A stretch of 64,000 nucleotides of DNA from Candidatus Scalindua sp. SCAELEC01 (GCA_004282745.1 SHMT01000013.1:1-64000), one strand, 5' to 3'; positions 9,360 to 17,259 are shown, numbered from the stretch's first letter. Notes: generated by a model from the letters alone, not told the origin. A program made the numbers and translations.

Positions 9360-9455
9360 CAAAGCATAAAAGGTTCGTACCTTACGGTATTTACTCAAAT
9401 TTTTGTGAAGCAAATTTTTGAGTAAATACTGGGAACTTTTGCCATGCAGTCATGA
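9354..9455 (+). other. degenerate attC-like palindrome
   Basis: ACATAAC at the left and GTCATGA at the right sit where R'' and R' would be, but each departs from consensus. Between them lies a strong stem, GTATTTACTCAAA / TTTGAGTAAATAC, with outer AAAAGGTTC / GAACTTTT pairing. Position between two cassette genes supports a decayed attC. Confidence 0.5.
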
Positions 9456-9485
9456 AAGTGCAATTTGATCAAAAGGACAATAAAA

Positions 9486-9785
9486 ATGGATAAAACTGAA
9501 ATAAAACGTTTAATAAATGAACATTATGATATTTTAGTGACCGAATATGGCGTTTCCAAAGTTGGTATTTTTGGATCAGCGGCGAAAGGCACTATGACAG
9601 AAGATAGTGATTTGGACATCTATGTAGAATTCAAGAAGCCAATTGGATTTACATTTGTTAGATTTGTGGAATATCTTGAAAATTTATTTGAAAGAAAGGT
9701 TGGCGTAATAACTAAAGATGGTATTGAAAATATACGGGTAAAAGAAGTTGCAAAAGATATAAAAAGGACTTTAAGTTATGTCTAA
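9486..9785 (+). CDS. MNT-type nucleotidyltransferase antitoxin
   Basis: The protein has 99 residues from the ATG at 9486, which is preceded by AAGGACAATAAAA; the upstream TTG is less likely. The minimal nucleotidyltransferase signature GIFGSAAKGTMTEDSDLDIYV carries the GS and DxD catalytic residues. In MNT/HEPN systems the MNT protein AMPylates and neutralises the partner HepT toxin. Its last codons overlap the start of a HepT reading frame by eight bases, the usual arrangement. Here the partner is truncated, so the antitoxin is effectively orphaned. Confidence 0.85.
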   Translation: MDKTEIKRLINEHYDILVTEYGVSKVGIFGSAAKGTMTEDSDLDIYVEFKKPIGFTFVRFVEYLENLFERKVGVITKDGIENIRVKEVAKDIKRTLSYV

Positions 9786-9873
9786 ACGAGAAAATAGTGC
9801 CGTTATTCAAGACATAAAAGAATCTCTCAATAGAATTATATCGTATACATCTTTTATGCACACAGATAAATGA
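9778..9873 (+). pseudogene. HepT (DUF86, HEPN) toxin, N-terminal fragment
   Basis: Only 31 codons remain (MSKRENSAVIQDIKESLNRI...). They match the start of DUF86/HepT ribonuclease toxins, which normally run 110-140 residues and contain an RxxxxH site that is missing here. It overlaps the MNT gene. The break falls just before an attC-like palindrome, so the toxin was probably lost by deletion or recombination at that site. Confidence 0.7.
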
Positions 9874-9880
9874 TATAGAC

Positions 9881-9942
9881 TGTTAACAAGAAAAATACAG
9901 CCGACCACAAAAAAGCGTGCCGGCTGATTTTTGTCGTTGCGT
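9881..9942 (+). other. degenerate attC-like palindrome
   Basis: Left arm TTAACAAGAAAAATACAGCC pairs with right arm GGCTGATTTTTGTCGTT with extrahelical bases, as in attC sites. The outer R'' (TGTTAAC) and R' (GTTGCGT) depart from consensus by one position each. Its place between two cassette-type genes supports the call. Confidence 0.5.
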
Positions 9943-9964
9943 AGTAAATATGGAGAATATCAAA

Positions 9965-10351
9965 ATGATTAAAAAAACTTCTATTGCATTGTTATGGCTG
10001 AGTTGGCTAATAAGCCCTGTCGTTTCGGCCGATAATAATCCTCAACTCTCATTTGGTCAAACTGTCTATGTGTCGATTTATTCGAATGTTTTCAGCGGCC
10101 CCAAAGACGGCCCTATGAATCTTTCCGCTATCGTAAGTGTCAGAAATACCGATCTGCATAATTCCTTCACTATTCTCTCTGCCACATACTTTGACACCAA
10201 TGGAAAAGAACTTATGGAGTATATTCCTAAACCAATAACACTTAAACCCCTTGAGTCTCACCATTTTACAATTAAAGAAAAAGAGGGTCTTCGTGTAACC
10301 GTGTGGGTAAATTTATATCTCCTTGAGCATGCAAGTCAATATTTTATTTAG
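9965..10351 (+). CDS. DUF3124-like exported protein, C-terminus altered
   Basis: The protein has 128 residues from ATG 9965, which follows GGAGAATATCAAA. A signal peptide (KKTSIALLWLSWLISPVVSA) precedes the DUF3124-like segments YVSIYSNVFSGP, VSVRNTDLHNSFTILSATYFDTNGK and PITLKPLESHHFTIKEKEG. In full-length members a segment with GSGANFIV would follow. Here the sequence after KEKEG is unrelated (LRVTVWVN...), as expected of a frameshift close to the end. It is the cassette gene immediately before the attC at 10364. Function of the family is unknown to me. Confidence 0.65.
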   Translation: MIKKTSIALLWLSWLISPVVSADNNPQLSFGQTVYVSIYSNVFSGPKDGPMNLSAIVSVRNTDLHNSFTILSATYFDTNGKELMEYIPKPITLKPLESHHFTIKEKEGLRVTVWVNLYLLEHASQYFI

Positions 10352-10363
10352 TTACACTCAACC

Positions 10364-10425
10364 ACCTAACGAATAAGGTTAAATTGTGTGAGGAACGAAC
10401 CACAATCTGACCTTATTCGTTAGCC
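10364..10425 (+). other. attC recombination site
   Basis: R'' is ACCTAAC (10364-10370) and R' is GTTAGCC (10419-10425). The arms CGAATAAGG / CCTTATTCG pair perfectly, with inner ATTGTG / CACAAT and a short loop, giving a compact 62-bp attC. The TTA inside R' is the complement of the TAA stop of the reverse-strand methyltransferase gene that follows. Confidence 0.88.
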
Positions 10426-11043
10426 ATTGGATTTTTGATAAAGCGCATAAATATAGGGCCGTGGATCGCCAAGTGGATTGATGTATATATAATGCTCATA
10501 TTTCACTAGCGCAAATTGTGGGCCCATGCGCTCTGTCATCTCTTCAACAGAGTAACGATGGAGTTCAAGGCCCGCGCACTTAGGGGCACCCGTGGTAGAA
10601 AACTCTGCCAGCAACGCGTAGCCTCCAGGGCGTATTACTGAACGTAGGTTAGAAAAATACCCTCGAATCACAGTTTCTTCAAGCAAGAAATGAAGAACAG
10701 CCCGGTCTATCCAGATGTTGGCTTGTGGAATGCCATCAGGGAGGGGCTTAGAGATGTCATGATGGAGCCACGTTAATCTATCCTCATTCACCCTGATTCT
10801 GCGTTTAAGCTTATCTAGTGCTTCATTGCTAATATCGTTCAAAATGACGTCATGGCCCCTGGCAAGAAGCTCATCGACGAGCACAGTCGTCCCGGCACCG
10901 GGGAGGAAGACAACACCTGTCTCGCTCTCTGGAATCAGATCGATAAATTTTAGCGTCTGAGAAACGTCGCTCTCATACCAACCCAGCTCGGAGTCGGTCT
11001 TGCTGTTGAATATTTCGTTCCAATGTTGTTTGGGTGTTGTCAT
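10420..11043 (-). CDS. class I SAM-dependent methyltransferase
   Basis: The protein has 207 residues from the ATG at 11043, preceded by GGAGGAATAC; the upstream in-frame ATG has no such site. Motif I is VVFLPGAGTTVLVDELLARG, motif II acidic end is ILNDIS, and WLHHDISKPLPDG and IWIDRAVLHFL follow, as in small-molecule methyltransferases of the thiopurine/tellurite-resistance type. Substrate cannot be read. The gene faces opposite to the other cassette genes and its stop codon lies inside attC R'. GGGTAAC just upstream of its ribosome site may be the R'' of a further attC cut by a family B element. Confidence 0.8.
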   Translation of the reverse strand: MTTPKQHWNEIFNSKTDSELGWYESDVSQTLKFIDLIPESETGVVFLPGAGTTVLVDELLARGHDVILNDISNEALDKLKRRIRVNEDRLTWLHHDISKPLPDGIPQANIWIDRAVLHFLLEETVIRGYFSNLRSVIRPGGYALLAEFSTTGAPKCAGLELHRYSVEEMTERMGPQFALVKYEHYIYINPLGDPRPYIYALYQKSNG

Positions 11044-11092
11044 GTATTCCTCCGATGGGTAACGCCTGAGGCGAGCAACCCAGCTTGGCAAC

Positions 11093-11157
11093 TAAGGGCT
11101 CAGGAAAGAATAATAGATAAAAATAAGATATACCCATCTCATAATGGTTTTCGGATA
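11093..11157. repeat. partial ends of element families B and A
   Basis: AAGGGCTCAGGAAAGAATAA matches the family B terminus, and TATACCCATCTCATAATGG followed by TTTTCGGATAA matches the family A terminus. Both are truncated and abut, consistent with nested insertion and deletion at the right edge of the cassette array. Confidence 0.6.
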
Positions 11158-11244
11158 AGATAAGGAACAATATGTTATGGTTTTAGGGGGAAATCAATGA
11201 CACATAAAAAATTAGCCAAAAAATAGTAAAGAAGAAAGGAAGCA

Positions 11245-11270
11245 TGTAGGCAAGAATGGATTTGACCCCA
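11245..11270 (+). repeat. recurrent GGATTTGACCCC motif
   Basis: TGTAGGCAAGAATGGATTTG followed by ACCCCA matches the motif at 792 and 61403, with similar bases to its left as at 740-790. It lies just beyond the stop codon of the GH130 gene. Confidence 0.5.
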
Positions 11271-11306
11271 TTGCTTGCCGGTGCTTTTTGTAAAAAAAAC
11301 AGGGTA

Positions 11307-12386
11307 TTAGATGGAATATTCAGCTCTTCCCGTCTCTGGATTTTGTGGGTAGCGAAGACACAACTGCGCCAAAACATCTTCATGGGTAAAACAGACATTC
11401 ATAACGGTATCATTTCCCCCATAATAGATGAGGATCGAACCATCTTCCTTCCGAATAGCACCACAACAAAAAACCACATTGGGAACATGAACATAATCCT
11501 CTTCTCCCACTCGACAATCAGCTGACGTCGGAAACAGTATGGGGATATTAGAAATCACCACCTTTTTGGGATTATCAAGCTCATGCAGTGCTACTCCCAG
11601 CACGTAGGGATTTCCACCCATGGTATTTCTTACTCCATGGAAGATATTGATCCATCCATGGGAAGTTCTAATCGGTGTCGCTCCGGGGCCAATCTTATCC
11701 GAAAAAGAGCTCGGCCCGCCCAATTGTTTGATTATGGGAGGATCCTCGATATTCCATTTACCTGATCGCCAATCTTCACTACTCCCTAGAAGAATTTCTT
11801 GAAATCTGCCTCCAAGATCTCCTGGAAGGGAGTCGTTTGGACGGAAAAGTCCTAAAAAACGATTATTAATCTTCTCAGGAAAGATGACTACATTTCGCAT
11901 GTCTTGTTTTAGTACTGGCCCATATCTGAGAAATGTTTTAAAATCCTGAGTTGAGACCAGGGACACTCTTACCTGATTTTTGATAGTCCCGTGATAGGCG
12001 CTATAGGTAATAAGATATGTGTTATCAATTTTTGAGATGCGAGGATCTTCAACTCCACCAGCCTCGGACTCGATTTGCTTTTCAATATCAAAGCCGTCAG
12101 CAAAGAGATCATCTTCGTTACAAGATTTTAAAACTGGGCCATCTCCAACTTCCCATCCTGTCAACCCATCTTTACTTCTAGCGATGCCAATAACAGAGAC
12201 ACCATTTCGTAAGTGAGATCTAAACAGCATCACGACCTGTTTTTCAAAGATTGTTACTCCTGCATTATGGACAGTCATCACCTTTAAATGTGGTTCTTTC
12301 CAAACCTTATTGACCGCATGGCAATCTAAAATGGGATTGTGTGAATATCTTGTTGTGACGTTTGAAAGGTCGTTCTCTCTATTCAT
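11307..12386 (-). CDS. GH130 family glycoside phosphorylase/hydrolase
   Basis: The protein has 359 residues from ATG 12386, which is preceded by CAGGACTC; the longer frame runs into a family D element. The five-bladed propeller motifs of GH130 are visible: SEAGGVEDPRI, VVIFPEKI, IGPGATPIRTSHGWINIFHG and IYYGGNDTVM. Members act on beta-mannosides, by phosphorolysis in GH130_1/2 or by hydrolysis in other subgroups. Assigning the subgroup needs the phosphate-binding residues aligned. No signal peptide, so probably cytoplasmic. There are no sugar-transport genes nearby. Confidence 0.85.
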   Translation of the reverse strand: MNRENDLSNVTTRYSHNPILDCHAVNKVWKEPHLKVMTVHNAGVTIFEKQVVMLFRSHLRNGVSVIGIARSKDGLTGWEVGDGPVLKSCNEDDLFADGFDIEKQIESEAGGVEDPRISKIDNTYLITYSAYHGTIKNQVRVSLVSTQDFKTFLRYGPVLKQDMRNVVIFPEKINNRFLGLFRPNDSLPGDLGGRFQEILLGSSEDWRSGKWNIEDPPIIKQLGGPSSFSDKIGPGATPIRTSHGWINIFHGVRNTMGGNPYVLGVALHELDNPKKVVISNIPILFPTSADCRVGEEDYVHVPNVVFCCGAIRKEDGSILIYYGGNDTVMNVCFTHEDVLAQLCLRYPQNPETGRAEYSI

Positions 12387-12430
12387 GAATGAGTCCTGAT
12401 GAGATGATAGGAAATTGCTTTTTAGATATT

Positions 12431-12578
12431 TAGTGTTTGAACGAAAACTACCCATCTACGGCGTTGCTGCAACAATGACGTAATCCTCACGTACTTGAGT
12501 ACGCTCCGGTTACGTAATTATTTCGCGCCTTGTACCTGGGCAGTTTTGGTTCAAACACTGGGTTTCGTTCAAGCACTA
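12431..12578. repeat. inverted-repeat element, family D (full copy)
   Basis: The 148-bp element has terminal repeats TAGTGTTTGAACGAAA and, at the right, TTTCGTTCAAGCACTA. A second inner pair is made by GAACGAAAACT and AGTTTTGGTTC. Other copies are at 61254-61402 and 52890-53030, with a fragment at 1040. No coding capacity. It sits 45 bp upstream of the GH130 start. Confidence 0.8.
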
Positions 12579-12890
12579 TTTAATATAAGTAGTAAAATTG
12601 TTAATTAAATTCAAGTGTTTTTTTCGATTGAACAAAACCCTAATAACAGGTAATACTGCCGAAGGATTTGGACATAAAGTGGTTGGCAAATAATGAACAA
12701 GCGATAAATAAGACTGTCTTTAACCATACTTTTCGTGTTAAACTGTATCTGATTATATCGGATTGCGTAGACGCAGTCTATTTTAACTGTTGACTTCTGG
12801 GACAGTGAAGAAACGCAAAGCGGGAGCTTCACAACACGGCGAAGTCTCCACACGTCGAGAAGATAGTTGACAACAGGAAAGGAGCAGACA

Positions 12891-13004
12891 ATGGGTGGCA
12901 AGGGTGGCAAGAAAGATAGGGAAAAGAGCAAGAGACAGATAACTAAAAAACATGAACAACAGGTCAAGAAAGCACAGGATAAGCAGACGAATAAAACCCC
13001 GTAA
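12891..13004 (+). CDS. very small lysine-rich basic protein
   Basis: The ORF has 37 codons: MGGKGGKKDREKSKRQ, then a Lys/Gln-rich helix ending NKTP. About a third of residues are Lys or Arg. An AGGAAAGGAG ribosome site lies at the right distance. Small proteins that begin with Gly-Lys clusters and continue as charged helices are common hypotheticals; function is unknown. It lies between the family D element and the duplicated region. Confidence 0.55.
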   Translation: MGGKGGKKDREKSKRQITKKHEQQVKKAQDKQTNKTP

Positions 13005-13476
13005 CAATTTGAAAGAGACATTTCAGAAAGAGTATTAAGGAAAAATAGGGCAGGGTATCGCTTCTTGCTTCTATTTTTTCTTTGTGCTATAGCGCCTACT
13101 GTTTTCCCCCCGGGATATACGAAAATTATTTTTTCTCTTTTAACACAAAATCTACATCTGATGTCTTTCCTGCTTCTACTCTTACCTCCTGGGTAAGCAT
13201 CTTAGAGGGCTGGCTGCATCAGTACAAAATTGGCAGGCGCAGGCAGGTAGCTAGAAAAACCATAAATATCCCTTTGCCGGATATATCAAAAACAGAAATT
13301 AATCCACTCTGAATGCAGGAGATTACAAAACGAATTTGACAAAATAGTTTGATCACAATTTGGGAATCGATCCGATCAGAATTTAGGAGGGAACGATTAG
13401 CTGCTGGACAGCGTGATAAATATATTCATTTGTTCTTTAAAGAAATTGTTGTTAACACTGTATTCTAATTCAATAC
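13005..13476. other. intergenic with a short dispersed repeat
   Basis: No gene supported. The stretch 13353-13425 (AATTTGGGAATCGATCCGAT and following) recurs diverged at 17085-17148, ending both times in GACAGCGTGAT. It marks the outer edge of the duplicated blocks. Confidence 0.4.
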
Positions 13477-13758
13477 CTAACCCAGGTCCTTCAATTCATC
13501 TTCAAAATACTTTGTTTGACAACTCCTGCAAAAATAGACGTGTCCTTCTTTTTTTGAAATAAAAACTATTGCAATGGTAATATTTATTACTAAGTTTACA
13601 AGAGGAACAAAGGCTCCATCTGTTACAAAAACCAATATTGGGAAAAGCAATACTCCATTTAAAATAAATGCAACTGCAATTTTCCTATTATCTTTTCTTT
13701 TTAACGGCTTACCACAGGTTGTACAGTGATAAATTATATTTCCTTCCATTATTTTCAT
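13477..13758 (-). CDS. two-helix protein with split zinc ribbon (copy 1)
   Basis: The protein has 93 residues from MKIMEGN, the start also used by the copy at 20712. A CTTCGKPLKRKDNRK zinc knuckle begins it, two transmembrane helices follow (residues 28-68), and CRSCQTKYFEDELKDLG ends it. The two CxxC pairs could bind one zinc across the membrane hairpin or at its base. Three copies exist (also 17437 and 20712), each downstream of Rhs-related sequence on the same strand. I infer a candidate immunity or accessory protein for an Rhs tip; no family was recognised. Confidence 0.6.
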   Translation of the reverse strand: MKIMEGNIIYHCTTCGKPLKRKDNRKIAVAFILNGVLLFPILVFVTDGAFVPLVNLVINITIAIVFISKKEGHVYFCRSCQTKYFEDELKDLG

Positions 13759-14060
13759 CACACAGTGAGTAGGGAAAAACAAAATATTTTTTTTCTCTTG
13801 CTAGCAAAATTCGCATGTGCCCAGTGATAGATCATCGAAAAACATAAATAAAATATTCCAAGAGCACCCCAAAACCCTAAAATTCCACATATTGTACGAA
13901 AGGTTAAATTGGTTTCGATTAGATTTGACAGTTGATAACTGAAATTGTTATCAAAAGAAAGAATTATCAACAAAGAATAGCCAAGTGAGATACAGATTGC
14001 AAAGGATCTCAGTATCGTTAGATTCAATTTACTCGCACCTTTTCTGAGGCAATCCTTCAA
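13758..14060 (-). pseudogene. small membrane protein, truncated copy
   Basis: The reading frame has 100 codons and a TTG start, overlapping the preceding 99-codon frame. Three hydrophobic helices match the 124-residue version at 18036, but the last 24 residues are missing. A deletion of several hundred bases has joined it to the start of the zinc-ribbon gene near 13760. It is a likely defective copy. Confidence 0.5.
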
Positions 14061-14328
14061 AAGGTTGTTTTATATCAACTTCAAGGCCAGCATTGAGAAA
14101 GAAAAATGTTAGTTCTCCTCCTATAACACTTGGGGTCTGAATACCTACTAGTCCTTGTTTGAAACCCAAAACGGTTTTATTATCTGTGATTGAATTAAGA
14201 ACAGGTAGATTCGAAGGGCGGAATGTAGAAGGAGGCTCGTTGGTGAACGTGCTGCGTACGATCGAATGCGGAGTTTTGACTCTTACAATCGCTGTGTTTG
14301 GGCTGACCTCAACTTTGCTTTCCTTCAT
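14029..14328 (-). CDS. unknown 99-residue protein (copy 1)
   Basis: It begins MKESKVEVSPNTAIVRVKTP and ends with a hydrophobic segment (SVIGGELTFFFLNAGLEVDI). The copy at 18379 is nearly identical, so the frame has been kept open since duplication. It overlaps the next membrane frame by about 30 bases. No family recognised. It could be part of an Rhs-associated module or the remains of a longer gene. Confidence 0.4.
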   Translation of the reverse strand: MKESKVEVSPNTAIVRVKTPHSIVRSTFTNEPPSTFRPSNLPVLNSITDNKTVLGFKQGLVGIQTPSVIGGELTFFFLNAGLEVDIKQPFEGLPQKRCE

Positions 14329-14406
14329 ATCAATTAATTTATTGCATTTTTAGAAAAACAAATCAAATCTCCTCATTTTCCTAAGATTTAACCAAATAAA
14401 TATTAC

Positions 14407-14544
14407 TATACTAAAATCGATTTGGTTTTAGATTTTTCTAACAACCAAAGCTTGGTGAAGGTATCCCCGGACAAAGGCGCCGAGGACTTTACTCGCTCCG
14501 TTTTCTCTCGGATTTTATCCGAAAACCATTATGAGATGAGTATA
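14407..14544. repeat. inverted-repeat element, family A
   Basis: It begins TATACTAAAATCGATTTGG and ends CCGAAAACCATTATGAGATG followed by AGTATA. The interior has GGTGAAGGTATCCCCGGACA and GCGCCGAGGACTTTACTCGC. The matching copy at 18757 in the duplicate segment shows insertion before duplication. Confidence 0.8.
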
Positions 14545-14724
14545 TATACCCATCACAAATTGGTTTTCGGTTTTCAGAACCCGATTTCGCATGAAATTTA
14601 GACTTTTCTCAATCTCAAAATCCTCGACTTAGTATTACTAAGCCTCTGGTTTTGTTCAATCGAAAAATCAAAATTTCAAGTAAACTCCGGCCCAGAAATT
14701 CCTAAAACCATTTTGCGATGGGTA
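14545..14724. repeat. inverted-repeat element, family C, with exact empty site
   Basis: The 180-bp element begins TATACCCATCACAAATTGG and ends ACCATTTTGCGATGGGTA. In the duplicate at 18895 the flanks GATGAGTATA and TACTAGCAAAAG are directly joined. Insertion at a TA is implied, as for IS630/Tc1-mariner type elements. Another full copy lies at 58922-59103. Confidence 0.85.
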
Positions 14725-14967
14725 TACTAGCAAAAGAAACAACCATAAGGCATGGAACAAAAATTTTGTTTCCATAAAAAATAGATGTATTTTTCATCGT
14801 ATAAAATATGAAAAGTCAGAAGTTCACAGTATAAATAGACCAGCCAACCATACATATTTTATTTGCATATTTTTTATGACGAGCAACTTTTTCTATAAAT
14901 TCTGTCTTTATTCATCTCATACCGTTTTTATAAAAGTATCATCCCCTTCATAATACACATGATATGT

Positions 14968-15459
14968 TTACAACCATTCATGGTATTTAGCAAAAAACCT
15001 TCCCAAGTAAGTCCAAGTAACTGGCTTCAATTCTTTTAAAAACCGTACCAATTCTTCATTGTTGACACCACTATAACGTACTTTCTTCCCATGAAATAAA
15101 AATATAACAGAAATACCTAGGGTTATCTTTTCTATATCTTCTATATTTACAGGTATAATTTTTTTTCTAATTAAAGGGAAAATCATAAAAAAAGTTACTT
15201 GTGATTTATTGAGATCAAAACATATTTTATATGCATACTGTCCTAATAGTAAATCTGCAACACACCACAAAGTAAACATCATAGGCAAAGCTATAAAAAT
15301 GCCATCAGGGTTTTTAATGTTACTAGTACCAATAACAGATTTTACTGCTATACAAATTATACACGTTATAATAAAACCAATTCTAGCTGCATATTTACAA
15401 AAATAAACACTGAAAGTAGGTATTGAAAAAACAGATTTGTTTCCATTTATTTCGGTCAT
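14968..15459 (-). CDS. membrane protein with PH-like domain (copy 1)
   Basis: The protein has 163 residues. Two helices (about residues 24-75) are followed by a strand-rich domain YKICFDLNKSQVTFFMIFPL, then KIIPVNIEDIEKITLG and KKVRYSGVNNEELVRFLKEL. The layout resembles bacterial proteins with two helices and a PH-like domain. A 148-residue paralog is at 19180, and a 27-codon fragment of a third directly upstream. The repetition beside Rhs sequence suggests an immunity protein. No signature residue fixes the function. Confidence 0.55.
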   Translation of the reverse strand: MTEINGNKSVFSIPTFSVYFCKYAARIGFIITCIICIAVKSVIGTSNIKNPDGIFIALPMMFTLWCVADLLLGQYAYKICFDLNKSQVTFFMIFPLIRKKIIPVNIEDIEKITLGISVIFLFHGKKVRYSGVNNEELVRFLKELKPVTWTYLGRFFAKYHEWL

Positions 15460-15464
15460 TTTTT

Positions 15465-15548
15465 CTAATTATCACTCCTAGGTTTTAGAAAATAAACACC
15501 GAAAAGAGGCATAGTAAATAATCGGTTATGTACATTTACGCTATTCAT
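15465..15548 (-). pseudogene. N-terminal fragment of the PH-like membrane protein
   Basis: The 27 codons MNSVNVHNRLFTMPLFGVYF followed by LKPRSDN match the start of the 148-residue protein at 19626, then the frame ends. It lies directly upstream of the intact 163-residue copy. It is a stub left by recombination between paralogs. Confidence 0.55.
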
Positions 15549-15654
15549 ACCTGTTTTTGCTCCGAAACTCTGTAAGGTTAAAATTAAATGATTTCTACCC
15601 AAATTGAGCGGTTTTAAATTTACGACAAAAATAATATGGAAATTGCTACGTTTT

Positions 15655-15823
15655 ACCCAGAATAACTTGTTGTTCTTGTATCTCATTTTCAGGCCACCTT
15701 AGGTCACTCTTCATTTGTAGTATCCTCGCTGTAGCTCAAGCTACGCCTGCGGTCCTGCTCGACCAAATCTGACCTAGAGCTGAGCGCGATAAAACAACAA
15801 GTTATTCTTTCCTGGGCCCTTAG
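15655..15823. repeat. inverted-repeat element, family B
   Basis: The right end AACAACAAGTTATTCTTTCC then TGGGCCCTTA is intact, while the left end (CCCAGAATAACTTGTTGTT) lacks five bases of the full terminus. The interior carries AGTATCCTCGCTGTAGCTCA and GGTCCTGCTCGACCAAATCT. It corresponds to the copy at 19736 in the duplicate. Confidence 0.8.
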
Positions 15824-15862
15824 GTGTTATTTAATGTATATTTATAAACATAGTATTCTGTT

Positions 15863-16186
15863 TCATGTTTTGGTACTGCCTTGTCCCTCATCAACTGTTT
15901 TAACTTTCAAAAATTTGAAAATTGATAATACGGATGTTATTACAGATGGAACAACCCACAGCAAAAGGAATATGGTTCTTTCTTTTTTTGCTATAATCCC
16001 AAAAATCTTAAGCCCTTCTATAAAATTCGTAAGAATTATTGCACTTATAACTATACCAAAAAAATACATAATATATAAAAAACCAAGATATCGTTTTTGA
16101 ATTCTTTTAGAAAATCGAAAGAAAAGTACAAATAAAAAAGATATTAAAAAACCTAAAGTCAACCCGGATATTATCAATATAGTCAT
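15863..16186 (-). CDS. three-helix membrane protein next to Rhs tip (copy 1)
   Basis: The protein has 107 residues, nearly all in three hydrophobic helices, and ends FLKVKTVDEGQGSTKT. It starts 11 bases after the stop of the displaced Rhs tip, the usual place for the cognate immunity gene. The second copy at 19944 lacks the tip and has a different start. I infer an immunity protein for the tip at 16198; the toxin activity itself is unrecognised. Confidence 0.55.
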   Translation of the reverse strand: MTILIISGLTLGFLISFLFVLFFRFSKRIQKRYLGFLYIMYFFGIVISAIILTNFIEGLKIFGIIAKKERTIFLLLWVVPSVITSVLSIFKFLKVKTVDEGQGSTKT

Positions 16187-16197
16187 TTTTGTTTATT

Positions 16198-16929
16198 TCA
16201 AAATTTTTTTCCAATAGCACCACCAAGTTCACTAGGTGCCATACCTATTAAACCACCTAAACTGCGAATAGCACTAGAAGCACCAACACGTGATAGTCCG
16301 ATTGAGGTAATTTGTCCCATACCACCACCTATAGCAGAACCAACAGTAGAACCTACAATAGAACCTATATTTATACAGCTAAGACTTCTATCGTTAACAA
16401 TCATTTGTCCAACAAAATTAGAAGCTCCTCCCACTATTCCTGTGAGTGCCATTGTTGTTAATACGCCTGCCGAAAGATCAAGAAGGACAAGTCCAAAGCC
16501 ACCTGCGGCACCGAGTGCGCCACTTATAGCAACATCATAGAAATTTCCTTCTTGTGCAAGGGCACCTGAAACCCCAGACAATGCTCCTATTCCTGCACCT
16601 ATAATTGCTCCAATTAATTCTTTACCCTCTGGATCAATCAAATTAACTGGATCGTTGATCACATACCCATATAGATTTACATCACCACCAGCAAAGTCTA
16701 TAGGGTCTTTGGCTGTCCATCTGCCAATCGTTGGGTCATAGTCTCTGGCACCATACCGAATAAGGTCGGTGTCTCTGACATGCAGTCCTCCTGCAAATCC
16801 AAATGGTATGGTAATCCCGGGGTTTGTGTCATCAATTATGTTGCCGAAGGAGTCGTAGTCAATCCTTTTCGTGATATTTCCACTGGAATCGACTATCAGC
16901 CTGAGTGAGCCTACCTGATCGTACAACAA
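16198..16929 (-). pseudogene. displaced Rhs C-terminal module (orphan tip)
   Basis: The frame has 243 codons. Residues 1-102 match the Rhs core of the main protein almost exactly, including GARDYDPTIGRWTAKDPIDF and NLIDPEG. After DPEG the sequence becomes a 140-residue tip of Gly- and Ala-rich hydrophobic stretches, unlike the tip of the main protein. Homology stops at 16925, and only a TTG with no ribosome site is available there, so it is probably silent. Such modules can replace the active tip by recombination in the shared core. Confidence 0.8.
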
Positions 16930-17149
16930 AAAAAATAATGAAGAATTTATACCGTGTTGTTTCGATAATTACGATCTCAATTCGGTAATAAATAATGCTT
17001 CGCGGGAATACATCGTAAACACATCTATAATTTTCTCTATAATTCAGGAAAATGCCTGTTTTTGCACTAAAATCTATACAGCTATAATTTGGGAATGGAT
17101 GCGATCAGAATTTGGATGGTACCAGCGAGCGGCTCGACAGCGTGATTAA

Positions 17150-17259
17150 TATACTAAAACCAATTGGTTTTCGGCTTTATCGGAAACCAAATCTTGGTAA
17201 AGGTATGCTCGCTCATTTTATATCGGATTTTATCCGAAAACCATTATGAGATGAGTATA
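17150..17259. repeat. inverted-repeat element, family A (short form)
   Basis: The 110-bp copy runs from TATACTAAAACCAATTGGTT to TTATGAGATGAGTATA. It lacks the CCCCGGACA...GCCGAGG segment of longer copies, so it shows an internal-deletion form. It lies in the 16930-17436 gap, where no gene was seen. Confidence 0.75.

Noticed and set aside
13082-13312. 76-codon + strand frame
   Set aside because: Composition unlike a protein and no ribosome site; low support.
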